Below, in pieces: positions 35,718 to 44,828 of a stretch of 64,000 nucleotides of DNA; positions within the stretch are counted from its first letter, which is position 1; the number at the start of each line of letters is the position of its first letter. Source of the stretch: Dictyobacter aurantiacus (lineage in GTDB: Bacteria; Chloroflexota; Ktedonobacteria; Ktedonobacterales; Ktedonobacteraceae); contig NZ_BIFQ01000001.1 in assembly GCF_003967515.1 (NCBI RefSeq), positions 5,208,001 to 5,272,000 on the forward strand. The letters run 5' to 3'. A model generated the notes under the pieces. That model searched no databases, was not told where the DNA came from, and saw nothing but the letters and a program-made list of their open reading frames with translations. The translations under genes and the position numbers were made by a program.

Positions 35718-37196
35718 ATGCTTGAAGATACATTGTCAGAAGATACGCGTTTTGATGCTATTCGGGAGCGCATCCAGAGGGGATTGGTGGAACATGGTAT
35801 ACCTTCCCTTAGCGTGGCCGTGGCGCGTGGAGCAACCGTTCTGTGGGAGGAGGGCTTTGGCTGGGCCGATCGCGAGCGCCGCATTCCGGCGACACCCCAT
35901 ACGATGTATTCGCTGGCCTCGATCTCCAAGCCGATCACGACTACCGGGTTAATGATTCTCAAGGAGCGCGGGCTGCTCGATCTCGACCGGCCCATCAATG
36001 AGTATCTGGGCGATAGCAGGCTGCAGGTTCACGTTGGTAGTGCCACGGAGGCGACGGTGCGCCGCGTAGCCAACCATACCTCGGGTCTGCCGCTACACTA
36101 CCAGTTTTTCTATGAGGATGAGCCGTATCGGTCGCCATCGATGGATGAGACGATTCGGCGCTATGGCCACCTGATGAACGCGCCCGGTGAGCACTATCAG
36201 TATTCCAACCTGGGCTACGGCATCCTGGGTGAGGTGATCGCGCGTCTCTCGGGCAAGAGCTACGCGGACTTCATGCGCGAAGAGGTGTTTTTGCCCCTTG
36301 GCATGCTGCGAGCGTCCGTCGATCTCGGTCCAGGCATGGAAGAATTCCAGGCCCAGCGCTACGATGAAGGCGGATCGCTCTATCCCTTTTATGATTGCGA
36401 CCATCCGGCCGCGTCCTCCGTTTACTGTAGCGCCCACGACCTGCTGCGCTTCGGCATGTTCCACCTGAAGCAGCATCTGTCCGATCAGAAGGCCATCCTG
36501 TCAGACGAGGCCATCGATGAGATGCAGGTGCCAACGACAGCTTCGGGCGATACCGATGGCTACGGGATTGGCTGGGGCATCCACAATGGGATTCCTGATT
36601 ATGTCGTTGTCGGCCATGGTGGTGGCATGGGCGGGGTCCGAACTCAGCTGAGCATAATTCCCGCCGCTCAGGTGGCGGTCGTGGTCCTTTGCAATGGCGA
36701 CGGTGAGGCGGCCTCGGCCCTGGTTGACCAGGTGGCGGTTGATATTTTTTCAGAACTGCTGCCCCCCTATGCCGAGAATCGTGCCCTCAGCATGCAGAAG
36801 CGCAAACCGGAAAAGGATGACAAGGCTGAGCCAGACTTCCGTCCCGATGAGCGGCTGTTGGGGCAATGGAGCGGGCATGTGCATACTTATGAGGGCGATG
36901 TCCCGCTGACGCTCTGGTTTAAAGAGGATGGGGATATCCATGCCCGGCTCGGCAAGCAATTGAAGACTCTGCTCAACAGGCCCCGCTTCAAAGAGCAGCG
37001 CCTGACCGGCGAGATGACGGGCACCATCAACACGGTAGACACGCGGCGCTATCTTCATGGCCTCCACCTGGACCTCAAGCAGCGCGAAGATCGTCTCAGC
37101 GGATCGGCGACGGCGATGACCTATGAGACGGTGGTTCAGGGGTGGCGTTGTGGCCACGCCCTCAGCTTCTGGACCGAATTGAAGAAAGACGCTTAA
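35718..37196 (+). CDS. class C beta-lactamase-fold serine hydrolase (S12 family)
   Basis: A 492-residue protein. The S12 catalytic set is present: SISK with nucleophile Ser68 and Lys71, YSN at 162-164, and HGGGMGG as the third motif. After the catalytic domain, a C-terminal beta domain (about 380-492) resembles those of penicillin-binding-protein-like peptidases and esterases. No signal peptide is seen, which argues for an intracellular esterase or peptidase, not a periplasmic beta-lactamase. AGGGAGGG precedes the ATG. Substrate unknown. Confidence 0.85.
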   Translation: MLEDTLSEDTRFDAIRERIQRGLVEHGIPSLSVAVARGATVLWEEGFGWADRERRIPATPHTMYSLASISKPITTTGLMILKERGLLDLDRPINEYLGDSRLQVHVGSATEATVRRVANHTSGLPLHYQFFYEDEPYRSPSMDETIRRYGHLMNAPGEHYQYSNLGYGILGEVIARLSGKSYADFMREEVFLPLGMLRASVDLGPGMEEFQAQRYDEGGSLYPFYDCDHPAASSVYCSAHDLLRFGMFHLKQHLSDQKAILSDEAIDEMQVPTTASGDTDGYGIGWGIHNGIPDYVVVGHGGGMGGVRTQLSIIPAAQVAVVVLCNGDGEAASALVDQVAVDIFSELLPPYAENRALSMQKRKPEKDDKAEPDFRPDERLLGQWSGHVHTYEGDVPLTLWFKEDGDIHARLGKQLKTLLNRPRFKEQRLTGEMTGTINTVDTRRYLHGLHLDLKQREDRLSGSATAMTYETVVQGWRCGHALSFWTELKKDA

Positions 37197-37201
37197 TGAC
37201 C

Positions 37202-37262
37202 CGAACCTACGGCGGACCTTTTCGTGCGTGGAGGGGAAATCGGGCGCGAGGCCCGAATCTAC
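37202..37262 (-). repeat. element B, one partial and one full copy
   Basis: The full copy 37231-37262 reads, on the minus strand, GTAGATTCGGGC-ctcgc-GCCCGATTTCCCCTC, with stem TCGGGC/GCCCGA. A truncated GTAGGTTCGGG lies at 37202-37211. The GTAG end supplies the stop codon of the gene ending at 37259. Confidence 0.7.
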
Positions 37263-37972
37263 GGCGATGGTGGGGCCGCCGGGGGCGGCAGGATGCGCAG
37301 GCGGCAGACGTGGCCGAGCTCGTTGAGCAGGGCCACGGTCAGGCTGCCGTCGGCGGCATGATGGGCCAGCGCCGAGCGGGCGCGTTCGTTGAGGGCGCGC
37401 AGCACCAGCGTCGGCGGATAACTGTCGGTGTGCAGCGCGACCGGCTGGCTGTCCGCCAGCGCCTGCGCGATCTCGCCGCCGTTATCTTTCTTATAGATCA
37501 TCTTGCTGATCTGCGGCCAGTCGGCCTGGATGTATTCCAGCTTGAGCGGATCCGACCAGTGCTGGCGTCGCATGGGAAACGTTTCGATCGTGACGTGGGT
37601 TGTCTGCGCCTCGGTTATGACTGGCGGCATAGTTACCACTGGTGTCTGTCCGTGTCGCCCCGCGTCCCGTGGCGGGGATACGCGCAGGATACCCTGCAGC
37701 GGCGGCAGGAGCTGGACCTGGCAGGGGATGCCCATGGTCATTTCGATAGCCCAGCTGACCACGTCTTCCTCGACGTATGGGAGCAGATTTCGATACTGGT
37801 ATATGGCCGAGGCTCGGATGACCAGCAGCGGGGGAGTGTAGCTTTCATCCAGGTCGAGCAGGGTACAGCCGTTGAGCAGGGCCGCGATTTTGGACCCGTT
37901 GTGAACGGTCCTGATGCGTCTCTTAATGTATTCCCATTCATGACGTATATAGTCGATGTTGAACTCTTGCAT
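37259..37972 (-). CDS. protein of two tandem DnaX-domain-III-like repeats
   Basis: A 237-residue protein with two similar halves. Each has a helix ending in W (IRHEWEYIKRRI; YIQADWPQISKMI), an NGxxIAxxL segment, a Leu-rich strand (SYTPPLLVIRAS; SYPPTLVLRALN), a helix, and a strand before LLPP or ILPP. The order resembles the third domain of DNA polymerase III tau/gamma (DnaX), which binds clamp-loader partners, but there is no AAA+ module. Start 37972 has GAGAAGG nine bases upstream. Function unknown; a clamp-loader or polymerase adaptor is possible. Confidence 0.6.
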   Translation of the reverse strand: MQEFNIDYIRHEWEYIKRRIRTVHNGSKIAALLNGCTLLDLDESYTPPLLVIRASAIYQYRNLLPYVEEDVVSWAIEMTMGIPCQVQLLPPLQGILRVSPPRDAGRHGQTPVVTMPPVITEAQTTHVTIETFPMRRQHWSDPLKLEYIQADWPQISKMIYKKDNGGEIAQALADSQPVALHTDSYPPTLVLRALNERARSALAHHAADGSLTVALLNELGHVCRLRILPPPAAPPSP

Positions 37973-38057
37973 TTTCGATACCTTCTCTGTCCGAAATAAC
38001 TTCATTGTTGGGCGCAAAAGCTTCGCTTGTTGAGTTGTGCCGGGTGGTTCATCGAAC

Positions 38058-38127
38058 TGGATCTCATCCGGTGGGCGCCGTCGCCCGGGATGAGATCCAG
38101 CCAATCGGGCGCGAGGCCCGAACTTAT
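38058..38127 (-). terminator. strong hairpin plus element B after the transpeptidase gene
   Basis: CTGGATCTCATCC and its complement form a stem of at least 13 bp, extended by inner GGGCG/CGCCC (38058-38100). An element B half-copy (38101-38127, stem TCGGGC/GCCCGA) sits directly beside it, seven bases from the stop of the L,D-transpeptidase gene. Confidence 0.55.
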
Positions 38128-38133
38128 GTTGTT

Positions 38134-39264
38134 TTAGTAGATGATTACGCCGGTAAAGAGCTTGACGTGGTCGTAGACCCATTGGGCGTCGCTCTTGGAC
38201 AGGTTGACGCAGCCATGGGAGCCGATGTCGGCTCCGGAGTCGCCGGTGGTGTCCTGGTGCGGGAACTGCGTGAGGGGGCCGTATTCGGCGCGCCACCAGC
38301 TGTCATGGATATAGTAGCCGTCGCTGTGATATTGCATGGCGAAGTTGATGGGGGTGTCGGGAAACCAGAAAGGATCACCTTTGGGGGCGATGGACTTAAA
38401 GGTGACGTGCTTCTGGTGGCTCTCGACCCACCAGCTTCCGGGAGGGGAGGGCTTGTCGGGCTGACCGGTCGTGACCAGCAGGGTCTTGATCAGCTTGCCT
38501 TGCTCGTAGACGCGCATAGTCTGCTCGCTCAATGAGACGACCAGGACCTGCCGATCGGTCTTGCCATAGGTCTGCAGCAGCTGCAGGTCGGTCTGGTGCG
38601 GCTGGTTGTATGGTGTCTTGTCGCTGGCGTTGGCCATCATGGCTTTGAAGTTGGTGATATACATCAGGGTGTTTTCGACGATCTGCTGGTAGTCGGCGAA
38701 CGTTTTGGCGGTCGATAGGTCATCTTTGATCCATGTGCCAATGCCGGTCTTGTCGTCGTATTCAAAGCCCATCTTATACGTTTTGTTGTTGAATGTGTCG
38801 TGGTAGGGATGGGTGTTTTCCCAGTTGGAGACCATCTGCTGCAGCTGTTGCTGGGTGCTCTGCTGCTCCTGCTTGATGGCCGCCAGCTTGAGATCGCTGA
38901 CATGGCTGCGCGCCGTGTCCAGCGCGCTTTGATACGTGCTGGCGCTGTGCGCGTTCTGCAATGCCTGCTGATCGCCGGAATATTGCTGCTGATAGCTGGC
39001 GGTCTGACCACCATACTGCTTCATGGTATTGATCCACTGCTGCATGGTCTGCAGCTCCGTCGTTCCCTGGCTCTTCATGCTGGCGCTGATGGCCGGGGTC
39101 GGGGTCGGGGTCGGGACCGTGGATGGGCCGCCGCCGCTGCTATTGCTGGCAAGACCGGGCAACTGGCAGCCACTGAGAAGCAGGCAGAGTGTCAGACCGC
39201 ACAGGAGATACGACAGCCGTGTGCGCCGCACAGCGGGGGTGGATGTGCTCTGTGTCGTATACAT
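38134..39264 (-). CDS. lipoprotein L,D-transpeptidase (YkuD family)
   Basis: A 376-residue protein. A lipoprotein signal ends in the lipobox LLLSGC at about residue 33, followed by a Ser/Pro/Thr linker. A Gln-rich helical region (residues 60-160) precedes the YkuD domain with YYIHDSWW and the catalytic SHGCVNLS near the C-terminus. Such enzymes make 3-3 peptidoglycan crosslinks or attach proteins to peptidoglycan. AAAGGAC is about 12 bases before the ATG. It starts 18 bp after the upstream phosphatase gene and is probably cotranscribed with it. Confidence 0.9.
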   Translation of the reverse strand: MYTTQSTSTPAVRRTRLSYLLCGLTLCLLLSGCQLPGLASNSSGGGPSTVPTPTPTPAISASMKSQGTTELQTMQQWINTMKQYGGQTASYQQQYSGDQQALQNAHSASTYQSALDTARSHVSDLKLAAIKQEQQSTQQQLQQMVSNWENTHPYHDTFNNKTYKMGFEYDDKTGIGTWIKDDLSTAKTFADYQQIVENTLMYITNFKAMMANASDKTPYNQPHQTDLQLLQTYGKTDRQVLVVSLSEQTMRVYEQGKLIKTLLVTTGQPDKPSPPGSWWVESHQKHVTFKSIAPKGDPFWFPDTPINFAMQYHSDGYYIHDSWWRAEYGPLTQFPHQDTTGDSGADIGSHGCVNLSKSDAQWVYDHVKLFTGVIIY

Positions 39265-39282
39265 AGATATAAAGTCCTTTGA

Positions 39283-40083
39283 TTATCCTTTGTGAATCCT
39301 GGCCAGAATATTCTGGTGCAGCTTCTTGTTGCCGGCCATGACCAGTGAAAACTTGTCATTGAGCGATGTGATCGGGCGCAGTGGCTGACCTTCATGGTCG
39401 CTAACGATACCGCCGGCCTCCAAAACAATGTTGGCTGATGCCAGGAACGACTCGCCAGTAATTTCATCTCCAATATCTATATACGCATCATAGGTGCCGC
39501 TGGCAACATAGACGCTATCAATGGCCGAACTACCGGTGCGCCGGACGATCCCCAGACGTGGATTTTCGGTTAGCAGGGCGCGCAGCGTGTCGCCGTTGCG
39601 ACCGTCGAGGTTGAGGCCGGCCACGCAATCTTTGAGATTGCTGGTATTGCTCACCTGGCAGCGGCGTCCGTTGCGGAACGCTCCGCCGCCCTTCTGCGCC
39701 TCGAAGACGGTTCCGGTAAACAACTCGCCGACCAGAGCCCACTGGACGTTTTCCGGGGTAACCGGCGCGTCAATGGGGAGCACTGCCAAAGCGACCGCGG
39801 CCGTCGTAATCCCTCGCTCAACGTTGGTTGATCCATCGATGGGGTCTACCACGATCCGATATTGCGGATGTTCGGTTGTGGCGAAGGTGGGACGTTCCTC
39901 GGTAATGATCTCAAAGCCCTGGCCGCTCGCGGAGAGCCCGTTGATGATCAGGTCTTCCGCGTCTCGATCAAACTGCATTGTGGTGTGTTTGGATGATCGT
40001 GCGTAGACCTGCTTGCGATCATAACGTTCCGCCTGCGTGTAAGCTCTGACCTGTCGAAAAAGTTGTTCGAGAAGTTCTAGCAT
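39283..40083 (-). CDS. inositol monophosphatase-family phosphatase
   Basis: A 266-residue protein of the lithium-sensitive, magnesium-dependent phosphatase family. Metal ligands are visible in ITEERP and VVDPIDGSTN, and the second Asp site is probably in the GDEITGES region, where the family WD motif is altered. Substrates in the family include inositol phosphates, fructose-1,6-bisphosphate and 3',5'-bisphosphonucleotides; the sequence does not decide. There is no clear ribosome site before the ATG. First gene of a probable two-gene operon with the L,D-transpeptidase. Confidence 0.82.
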   Translation of the reverse strand: MLELLEQLFRQVRAYTQAERYDRKQVYARSSKHTTMQFDRDAEDLIINGLSASGQGFEIITEERPTFATTEHPQYRIVVDPIDGSTNVERGITTAAVALAVLPIDAPVTPENVQWALVGELFTGTVFEAQKGGGAFRNGRRCQVSNTSNLKDCVAGLNLDGRNGDTLRALLTENPRLGIVRRTGSSAIDSVYVASGTYDAYIDIGDEITGESFLASANIVLEAGGIVSDHEGQPLRPITSLNDKFSLVMAGNKKLHQNILARIHKG

Positions 40084-40311
40084 TGCTATTTTCGCCTATC
40101 TGTTGTGAGACATTATAAAAAATGTGCTGACTGTATCATATCAGCATTTATGCGCTACATGCAAAGGGGGGATCTCTCGCCCTTTCGCGCCGCCTGCGGC
40201 GGCACGAGGGGAGAAGGGAATGCCGGGACACCCCCGGCCCCCGGCAGGAGGACCTTGGCGGCCCTCCTGCACCCCCCGCCCCTGTTTGCCGTCTGCGGCG
40301 GCGATCAGAAA
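40084..40311. other. GC-rich intergenic region with several palindromes
   Basis: No gene. It contains GCCGCC-t-GCGGCGGC, GCAGGAGG/CCTCCTGC-type arms and CGCCGTCTGCGGCGGCG, which resemble the third hairpin of element C. It may be a scrambled or second copy of that element. Confidence 0.4.
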
Positions 40312-40368
40312 AGCGGGGATGCAAGGGGCGGCTAGCCCCTTGACTGGGGGTTTGGGGGCTGTGCCCCC
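40312..40368 (+). repeat. element C, copy 2
   Basis: Nearly the same as 24124-24180: AAGGGGC-ggcta-GCCCCTT, then GACTGGGGG, then GGGGGC-tgt-GCCCCC. It ends nine bases before the stop of the methyltransferase gene. Confidence 0.8.
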
Positions 40369-40377
40369 AACTTCCCT

Positions 40378-41400
40378 TTATTCTATCCTTTTAACGGTTT
40401 GGAGCGCAAAAACGTTGCGGTGGATGTGGCGCAAAAGTCGGGTGAGGGTGACCGAAATGGCTACTTCGCTCTGGTCACAGGCGAGCCAGCGACGGCCGAG
40501 CTGTTCGGCGACGACGGGGGTGACGCCGCTGCCACAGAAGCAGTCCAGGACGAGGTCGTTTTCGTTCGAGGAGGCGAGCAGGAGGCGTTCGAGGAGCGCG
40601 GCCGGCTTCTGGGTGGCATAGCCGCTGCGTTCGGGATCCTTCTGGTGCAGGTGGCTGATGTCGTTCCAGACGTCGTCGCGCGACATGACGCTGCTCTCGG
40701 TATAGGTGTAGGTTTTGCCGGCGCTGCGGATGGTCCAGACCGGCTGGCCGTCGGGCCCGATGGTTTTGCGCATGTGGTTGCGCTTCTCGCTGCCTCTGAT
40801 CTGGCCGACGCGTTCGGCGTGAAACTGGTAGTGGCGCGATTTGGTGTAGAGGAGGATCGTGTCGTGCTTGCGTGCGAATGATCTGGTGGCGCGTCCGCCC
40901 GATTGGTAGTGCCAGATGATCTCGTTTTTGAGCCCGGCCCCCAGGTGGCGCGGACCGGTCAGGAAGATCTCGTCCAGCAGGATGCGTGCGTAGTGGGTGG
41001 CGCGCCAGTCGAGATGGACATAGAGACTGCCGTTGTCGGCCAGCAGCTGGTGGAGGTAGTAAAAGGTCTCGTAGAGCCATTGCAGATAGACATCCAGGTC
41101 GTTATTCCAGATGTCCTGATAGGAGATGCTTCCTGTTGCCAGCAGTTGCGCACCTGTTTTAAAGGTGCGACCGGTCATAAACGGGGGGTCGATATAGATC
41201 AGGTTGACCTGGCCCTGAAATTCTGGCAGCAGCGCTGGCAGCACCAGACCTTTATCGGCGTAGATCAGGCGATTAAACCAGCCCTCAGGCGGAGTCGCGG
41301 GCCGCTCATCGCCGGGACCATAACAGGCGTCCACGCTCAACGCAAGTGTCGCGGGATCGTATCCCGGTATCCTCTTTCCCTTCCAAACCAGTTCTGCCAT
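40378..41400 (-). CDS. orphan DNA N6-adenine/N4-cytosine methyltransferase
   Basis: A 340-residue beta-class amino-methyltransferase. Motif IV is DPPF at residues 71-74 and comes before the SAM motif (LDCFCGSGVTPVVAEQLGRRW) near the C-terminus. YATQKPAALLERLLLASS is the usual motif X region. It resembles the Mod subunits of type III systems but is shorter, and no restriction gene adjoins. It could be an epigenetic, phage-derived or defence methylase. Start 41400 is preferred to an upstream one because homology begins here; AGGGAG is at a long spacing of about 14 bases. Confidence 0.85.
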   Translation of the reverse strand: MAELVWKGKRIPGYDPATLALSVDACYGPGDERPATPPEGWFNRLIYADKGLVLPALLPEFQGQVNLIYIDPPFMTGRTFKTGAQLLATGSISYQDIWNNDLDVYLQWLYETFYYLHQLLADNGSLYVHLDWRATHYARILLDEIFLTGPRHLGAGLKNEIIWHYQSGGRATRSFARKHDTILLYTKSRHYQFHAERVGQIRGSEKRNHMRKTIGPDGQPVWTIRSAGKTYTYTESSVMSRDDVWNDISHLHQKDPERSGYATQKPAALLERLLLASSNENDLVLDCFCGSGVTPVVAEQLGRRWLACDQSEVAISVTLTRLLRHIHRNVFALQTVKRIE

Positions 41401-41617
41401 CGACTCAGAATACTCCCTGCCTGCATTTTCCTCTGCGCACACTGTAGCATATGACAGCCAAAATATCCACCACCTCCTCTTAATTTTCATCGCATGATAT
41501 AATGGCGATGCAGGTAACGCAGACGCTGCAACAGATTTGTCTCGATACGTTATAGGTATCTTGCACGGGCAGCAAGCCGATATGCGTGCTCAGAAAAAAT
41601 TTGAGGATTAAACATAC

Positions 41618-42007
41618 ATGTCAAATTTCTTATGGGTTTTATTCAGTATAGTTGGATATATCGCTGGACTATACATTATGTTAAAGACAACGCCGATGTT
41701 GCTCGCACGATCGTATGATGAGGGGCTGTTTATGGCGATCGCCGCCGCCGATATCCTCGGGGCGATCCTCGCCTTTGGGGGCATCATCGTCATGCTGGCG
41801 GTCTTCAACGCGAATATCTTCATCAAGATTATCGATTTTATCTTACTGATCGGTGTGATGTTGATCACGGCTCGCCTGGCCATGTTCAGCCTGCGCCCCA
41901 GGTATGCCACGCGCACCAACAAGATCTCGCAGATCGCGGCCGGTATCTACTGTATCTGCCTCGTCGTGGCTGCCGTCTACTGCATCGTCCAGCTCTTCAT
42001 CTCCTGA
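41618..42007 (+). CDS. small membrane protein with four predicted helices
   Basis: A 129-residue protein with four hydrophobic segments (LWVLFSIVGYIAGLYIML; MAIAAADILGAILAFGGIIV; FIKIIDFILLIGVMLITARL; GIYCICLVVAAVYCIVQLFI) joined by short basic loops. No catalytic motif. GAGGA lies about eleven bases before the ATG and a good terminator follows. Function unknown. Confidence 0.7.
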   Translation: MSNFLWVLFSIVGYIAGLYIMLKTTPMLLARSYDEGLFMAIAAADILGAILAFGGIIVMLAVFNANIFIKIIDFILLIGVMLITARLAMFSLRPRYATRTNKISQIAAGIYCICLVVAAVYCIVQLFIS

Positions 42008-42035
42008 ACCATCACCCATATTCAACGTACTATAG

Positions 42036-42090
42036 AGGCCGCTCGCATCACTGTATATATAGATATATATTGATGCAGGCGGCTTTTTCT
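42036..42090 (+). terminator. rho-independent terminator
   Basis: GCCGCTCGCATCA pairs with TGATGCAGGCGGC (one bulge) around an AT-rich loop, followed by CTTTTTCTCTT. It is 29 bp after the membrane protein stop. The sequence from 42091 to 42287 holds no gene. Confidence 0.75.
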
Positions 42091-42287
42091 CTTCCCTCGT
42101 TTTAGTATGTCGAGAGGGCGGCATGTACAAGGCGTGGCTTGCTGCATAATCGTGATGGGACATATCAAAATGGCGCGAGCCTATGCCGCTACAGGGATAC
42201 ATGGTCGTGGTTCACCAACGATCCACTCTCAAAAAAGATATGCATGGCTCTGCCGCAGCCACCAGTCTATAGAACCAGGAGTAGATT

Positions 42288-43457
42288 ATGACAACCCGGG
42301 AACAAGATTTTCCAATCCTGATTATTGGAGCAGGCATTGGCGGACTGGCGACGGCTCTGGCCCTCCAGCAGGCCGGTTTCGCGGTACAGATCTTTGAACG
42401 ATCAAAGGAACTGCGAGAACTGGGGGCCGGGCTGACCCTCTGGGCGAACGCGGTACGGGTGCTAGAGGAGCTTGGTATGGCTGAACTGGTGCAACAACGG
42501 GTCCAGCAGTCCACCCCCACGCAGGCCGGTTTCTATACGATGCACGGAAAACAACTGGTTCACCTGCCACCACAGGTAGTTGAGGAACAGTGTGGGGGAC
42601 CAACCATTGTCATCCACCGCGCGGAATTCCAGGCCGCGCTGCGGGAGCGGCTCGCGCCGGGCACACTGATCCTGGATCGGCAGCTGATCGATCTTGAGCA
42701 GGACGCCACGGGCGTGACCGCCTGTTTCGCGGGGGGCGAGCGGGTACGCGGCAGCCTGCTGATCGGGGCCGATGGCATTCATTCGCGGGTCCGCCAGCTG
42801 CTCTTTCCCCACAGTCAGCTGCGCTACGCCGGGTACTCGGCCTGGCGAGGTATCGCCACAGGTGTAACGCCATCACTGATGGGCGAAGTGTGGGGACGCG
42901 GCAAGCGCTTCGGCATTGTTCCCCTGGCGGAGGAGCGCATCTACTGGTTCGCCTCCTGCAACGCCCCGGAAAACGCGGCGGAGAGTCCGCAGGGACGCCA
43001 GAAAGAATTGCTGGATCTGTTCAAAGGCTGGCATCCTGTTGTTAGTACGCTCATCAATGCGACAGAAGAATCGGCGATCCTGCGCAACGATCTCTTTGAT
43101 CTCAAGCCGTTGACCTCCTGGAGTAAGGGACGCGTAACGCTGCTGGGGGATGCGGCGCACGCCATGACGCCGAATATGGGCCAGGGGGCCTGCCAGGCGC
43201 TTGAAGATGCCCTGATCCTGGCCCGGACCCTGCGCCACGCGCATTCCTCTGAGAAGGCATTAGATATGTATCAGCAGAAGCGCCTGGCGCGCGCCAACAT
43301 GGTCCTCGTGAACTCACGCCGCATAGGCCAGATAGGCCAATGGGAGCATCCCCTGGCCTGCTGGCTGCGTGATTCTCTGCTGGCGCTCACCCCACGACAT
43401 CTGCTGCTGACACAACTCAAATCCGTGGCTAGTAGTCTGTCAAAGCAAGATTGCTAA
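42288..43457 (+). CDS. FAD-dependent aromatic-ring monooxygenase-like protein
   Basis: A 389-residue class A flavoprotein monooxygenase. The dinucleotide fold IIGAGIGGLATALALQQAG is at residues 11-30, the DG motif is GADGIHSRVRQLL, and the second FAD motif is TLLGDAAHAMTPNMGQGACQ. It is closest in layout to the 6-hydroxynicotinate or zeaxanthin epoxidase group and would use NAD(P)H and oxygen. AGGAG is six bases before the ATG. The substrate is not predictable and no pathway genes are nearby. Confidence 0.88.
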   Translation: MTTREQDFPILIIGAGIGGLATALALQQAGFAVQIFERSKELRELGAGLTLWANAVRVLEELGMAELVQQRVQQSTPTQAGFYTMHGKQLVHLPPQVVEEQCGGPTIVIHRAEFQAALRERLAPGTLILDRQLIDLEQDATGVTACFAGGERVRGSLLIGADGIHSRVRQLLFPHSQLRYAGYSAWRGIATGVTPSLMGEVWGRGKRFGIVPLAEERIYWFASCNAPENAAESPQGRQKELLDLFKGWHPVVSTLINATEESAILRNDLFDLKPLTSWSKGRVTLLGDAAHAMTPNMGQGACQALEDALILARTLRHAHSSEKALDMYQQKRLARANMVLVNSRRIGQIGQWEHPLACWLRDSLLALTPRHLLLTQLKSVASSLSKQDC

Positions 43458-43662
43458 AGCAGACTTTGTCAGATGTCGAGCATCTCAGGAGGTTTCGTGT
43501 TCAACGCCACGAAATGAACACCTTTTGAAAAGCTGAAGCAAACAGTGGCCGCTAAAGTGTAAATCCCAGAATTAAATTAAACGGTGAAACCTGTACAATT
43601 ATCCTGGTGATACGGTATACTACGGGGAGATGGTGTTGTTCGTGCCTTTCAGCAGAGAGTGA

Positions 43663-43869
43663 ATGGACGATGGCGGAAGTCCCCTTGCCGCTGATTTCAC
43701 AGACAGAGAGGCAATTGCGGCGATTCTCCGTATTTCCAAAGGGAATATTCGTCTCATCGAACGCCTGATGTTGCAAGTCGAGCATGTACTTGTCGTGAAT
43801 TAGCTGCACGTCGTTACCAGGGAGGTCGTCGAGACTGCTCGTCAGAATCTTATCATTGGACCTGATTGA
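43663..43869 (+). pseudogene. C-terminal remnant of a TniB/AAA-type ATPase
   Basis: The frame reads TDREAIAAILRISKGNIRLI, ERLMLQVEHVLVVN, an in-frame TAG at 43801, then LHVVTREVVETARQNLIIGP and a stop. This is the typical end of ATPases that assist DDE transposases (GN-R-L-I-R...Q-E-V-L-N, then V-T-EVVE-AR--L-IG). The ATPase core is gone. It marks a decayed transposon just before the CPBP gene. The rest of 43458-43972 has no gene; arms CTGTCAAAG and CTTTGTCAG at about 43438-43475 may end the monooxygenase transcript. Confidence 0.5.
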
Positions 43870-43972
43870 GTGAGATGCAACAGGTGAGCTGTCTCAAAAT
43901 CGTTTGGTCGCTGAGACTGATGGAGAGAAGCCAAAGGAGATATTGGCTGCAAGGATATGAAAGGCAGAGGAA

Positions 43973-44794
43973 ATGCGCCAGATTGTACGGTTTCATCCAA
44001 TACTTTCCCCTTTCTCGCAAATTGAACTCCGCGCTGGTTGCTGTACACTGAATTGTCCGCTGATTCTTTTCCTGCTGGTTATTCCTGCTGTTCTTTTGAT
44101 TTGGCCGAGCTTAGTCCCGCTGGGATTTTTCCAGTTCTGGGGGTGGCGGGGCAGTTTGCTCAATATTACGCTCCTGATTTGGCCACTGTTGGCGTTGGGG
44201 CTGTTCTTTACTCTGCTCTATATACCAACTAGCCGTCGTTTTGCACACTACGCGCTCGTGTATGGGCGCCGTAGGTTGCTTATTTTTCTATTGGCTTCAA
44301 TACTAGAGGAACTGATCTTCCGCTGGCTACTCTTTTATGGTGCGGCCCTCCTCATACCACTGGTCAACGTCATCAGCTTTGGTCTGCTGAAGTGGTTCTA
44401 TTCAACCGTGCTGGGACCACTTGCCGACTTTTTGACCCTCCATCAATTGCACGTCTATCTATCAGGCACTCAATATAGCTGGGTGGTTGGCCTGGCGCTG
44501 ATTTCAAGTAACGGATCATTTCGCGATGGACATAAGTATCAGGGTCGGTTGGGCTGGGCCTGGGCCTGGTTTTGCGGGATGGTGCTTTTCTTGGTCATGT
44601 TTCGCTACGGTCTCTTTGCTGCGATGTTTGTACATTGCTGCTATAACCTGTTTATCTGGTTGTTAAACTGGCTGATCGCGCGCTTGCAAATGACTCCAGA
44701 AGAGGCGCAAACGCTTCTCCAGCGGGAACAAGCAGAGCAGCAAGCTCAACTGGCGTCGTTTTCAATAGGTAGTCGAATTGTTGATACCATGTGA
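43973..44794 (+). CDS. CPBP-family (Abi) intramembrane metalloprotease
   Basis: A 273-residue membrane protein. The glutamate pair and Arg of CPBP proteases are in LEELIFRW (Glu112, Glu113, Arg117), and the later His motif is in MFVHCCYNLF. Six or more hydrophobic segments. The family includes Rce1-type prenyl-CAAX proteases and bacteriocin-immunity or abortive-infection proteins. The spacing of AGAGG to the ATG is short, so the start may be wrong by some codons. It is convergent with the TIR-NACHT gene, leaving 34 bp between stops. Confidence 0.78.
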   Translation: MRQIVRFHPILSPFSQIELRAGCCTLNCPLILFLLVIPAVLLIWPSLVPLGFFQFWGWRGSLLNITLLIWPLLALGLFFTLLYIPTSRRFAHYALVYGRRRLLIFLLASILEELIFRWLLFYGAALLIPLVNVISFGLLKWFYSTVLGPLADFLTLHQLHVYLSGTQYSWVVGLALISSNGSFRDGHKYQGRLGWAWAWFCGMVLFLVMFRYGLFAAMFVHCCYNLFIWLLNWLIARLQMTPEEAQTLLQREQAEQQAQLASFSIGSRIVDTM

Positions 44795-44828
44795 AGCAGT
44801 TCAACGCGAAAGATCTCCGGCCAGATAT

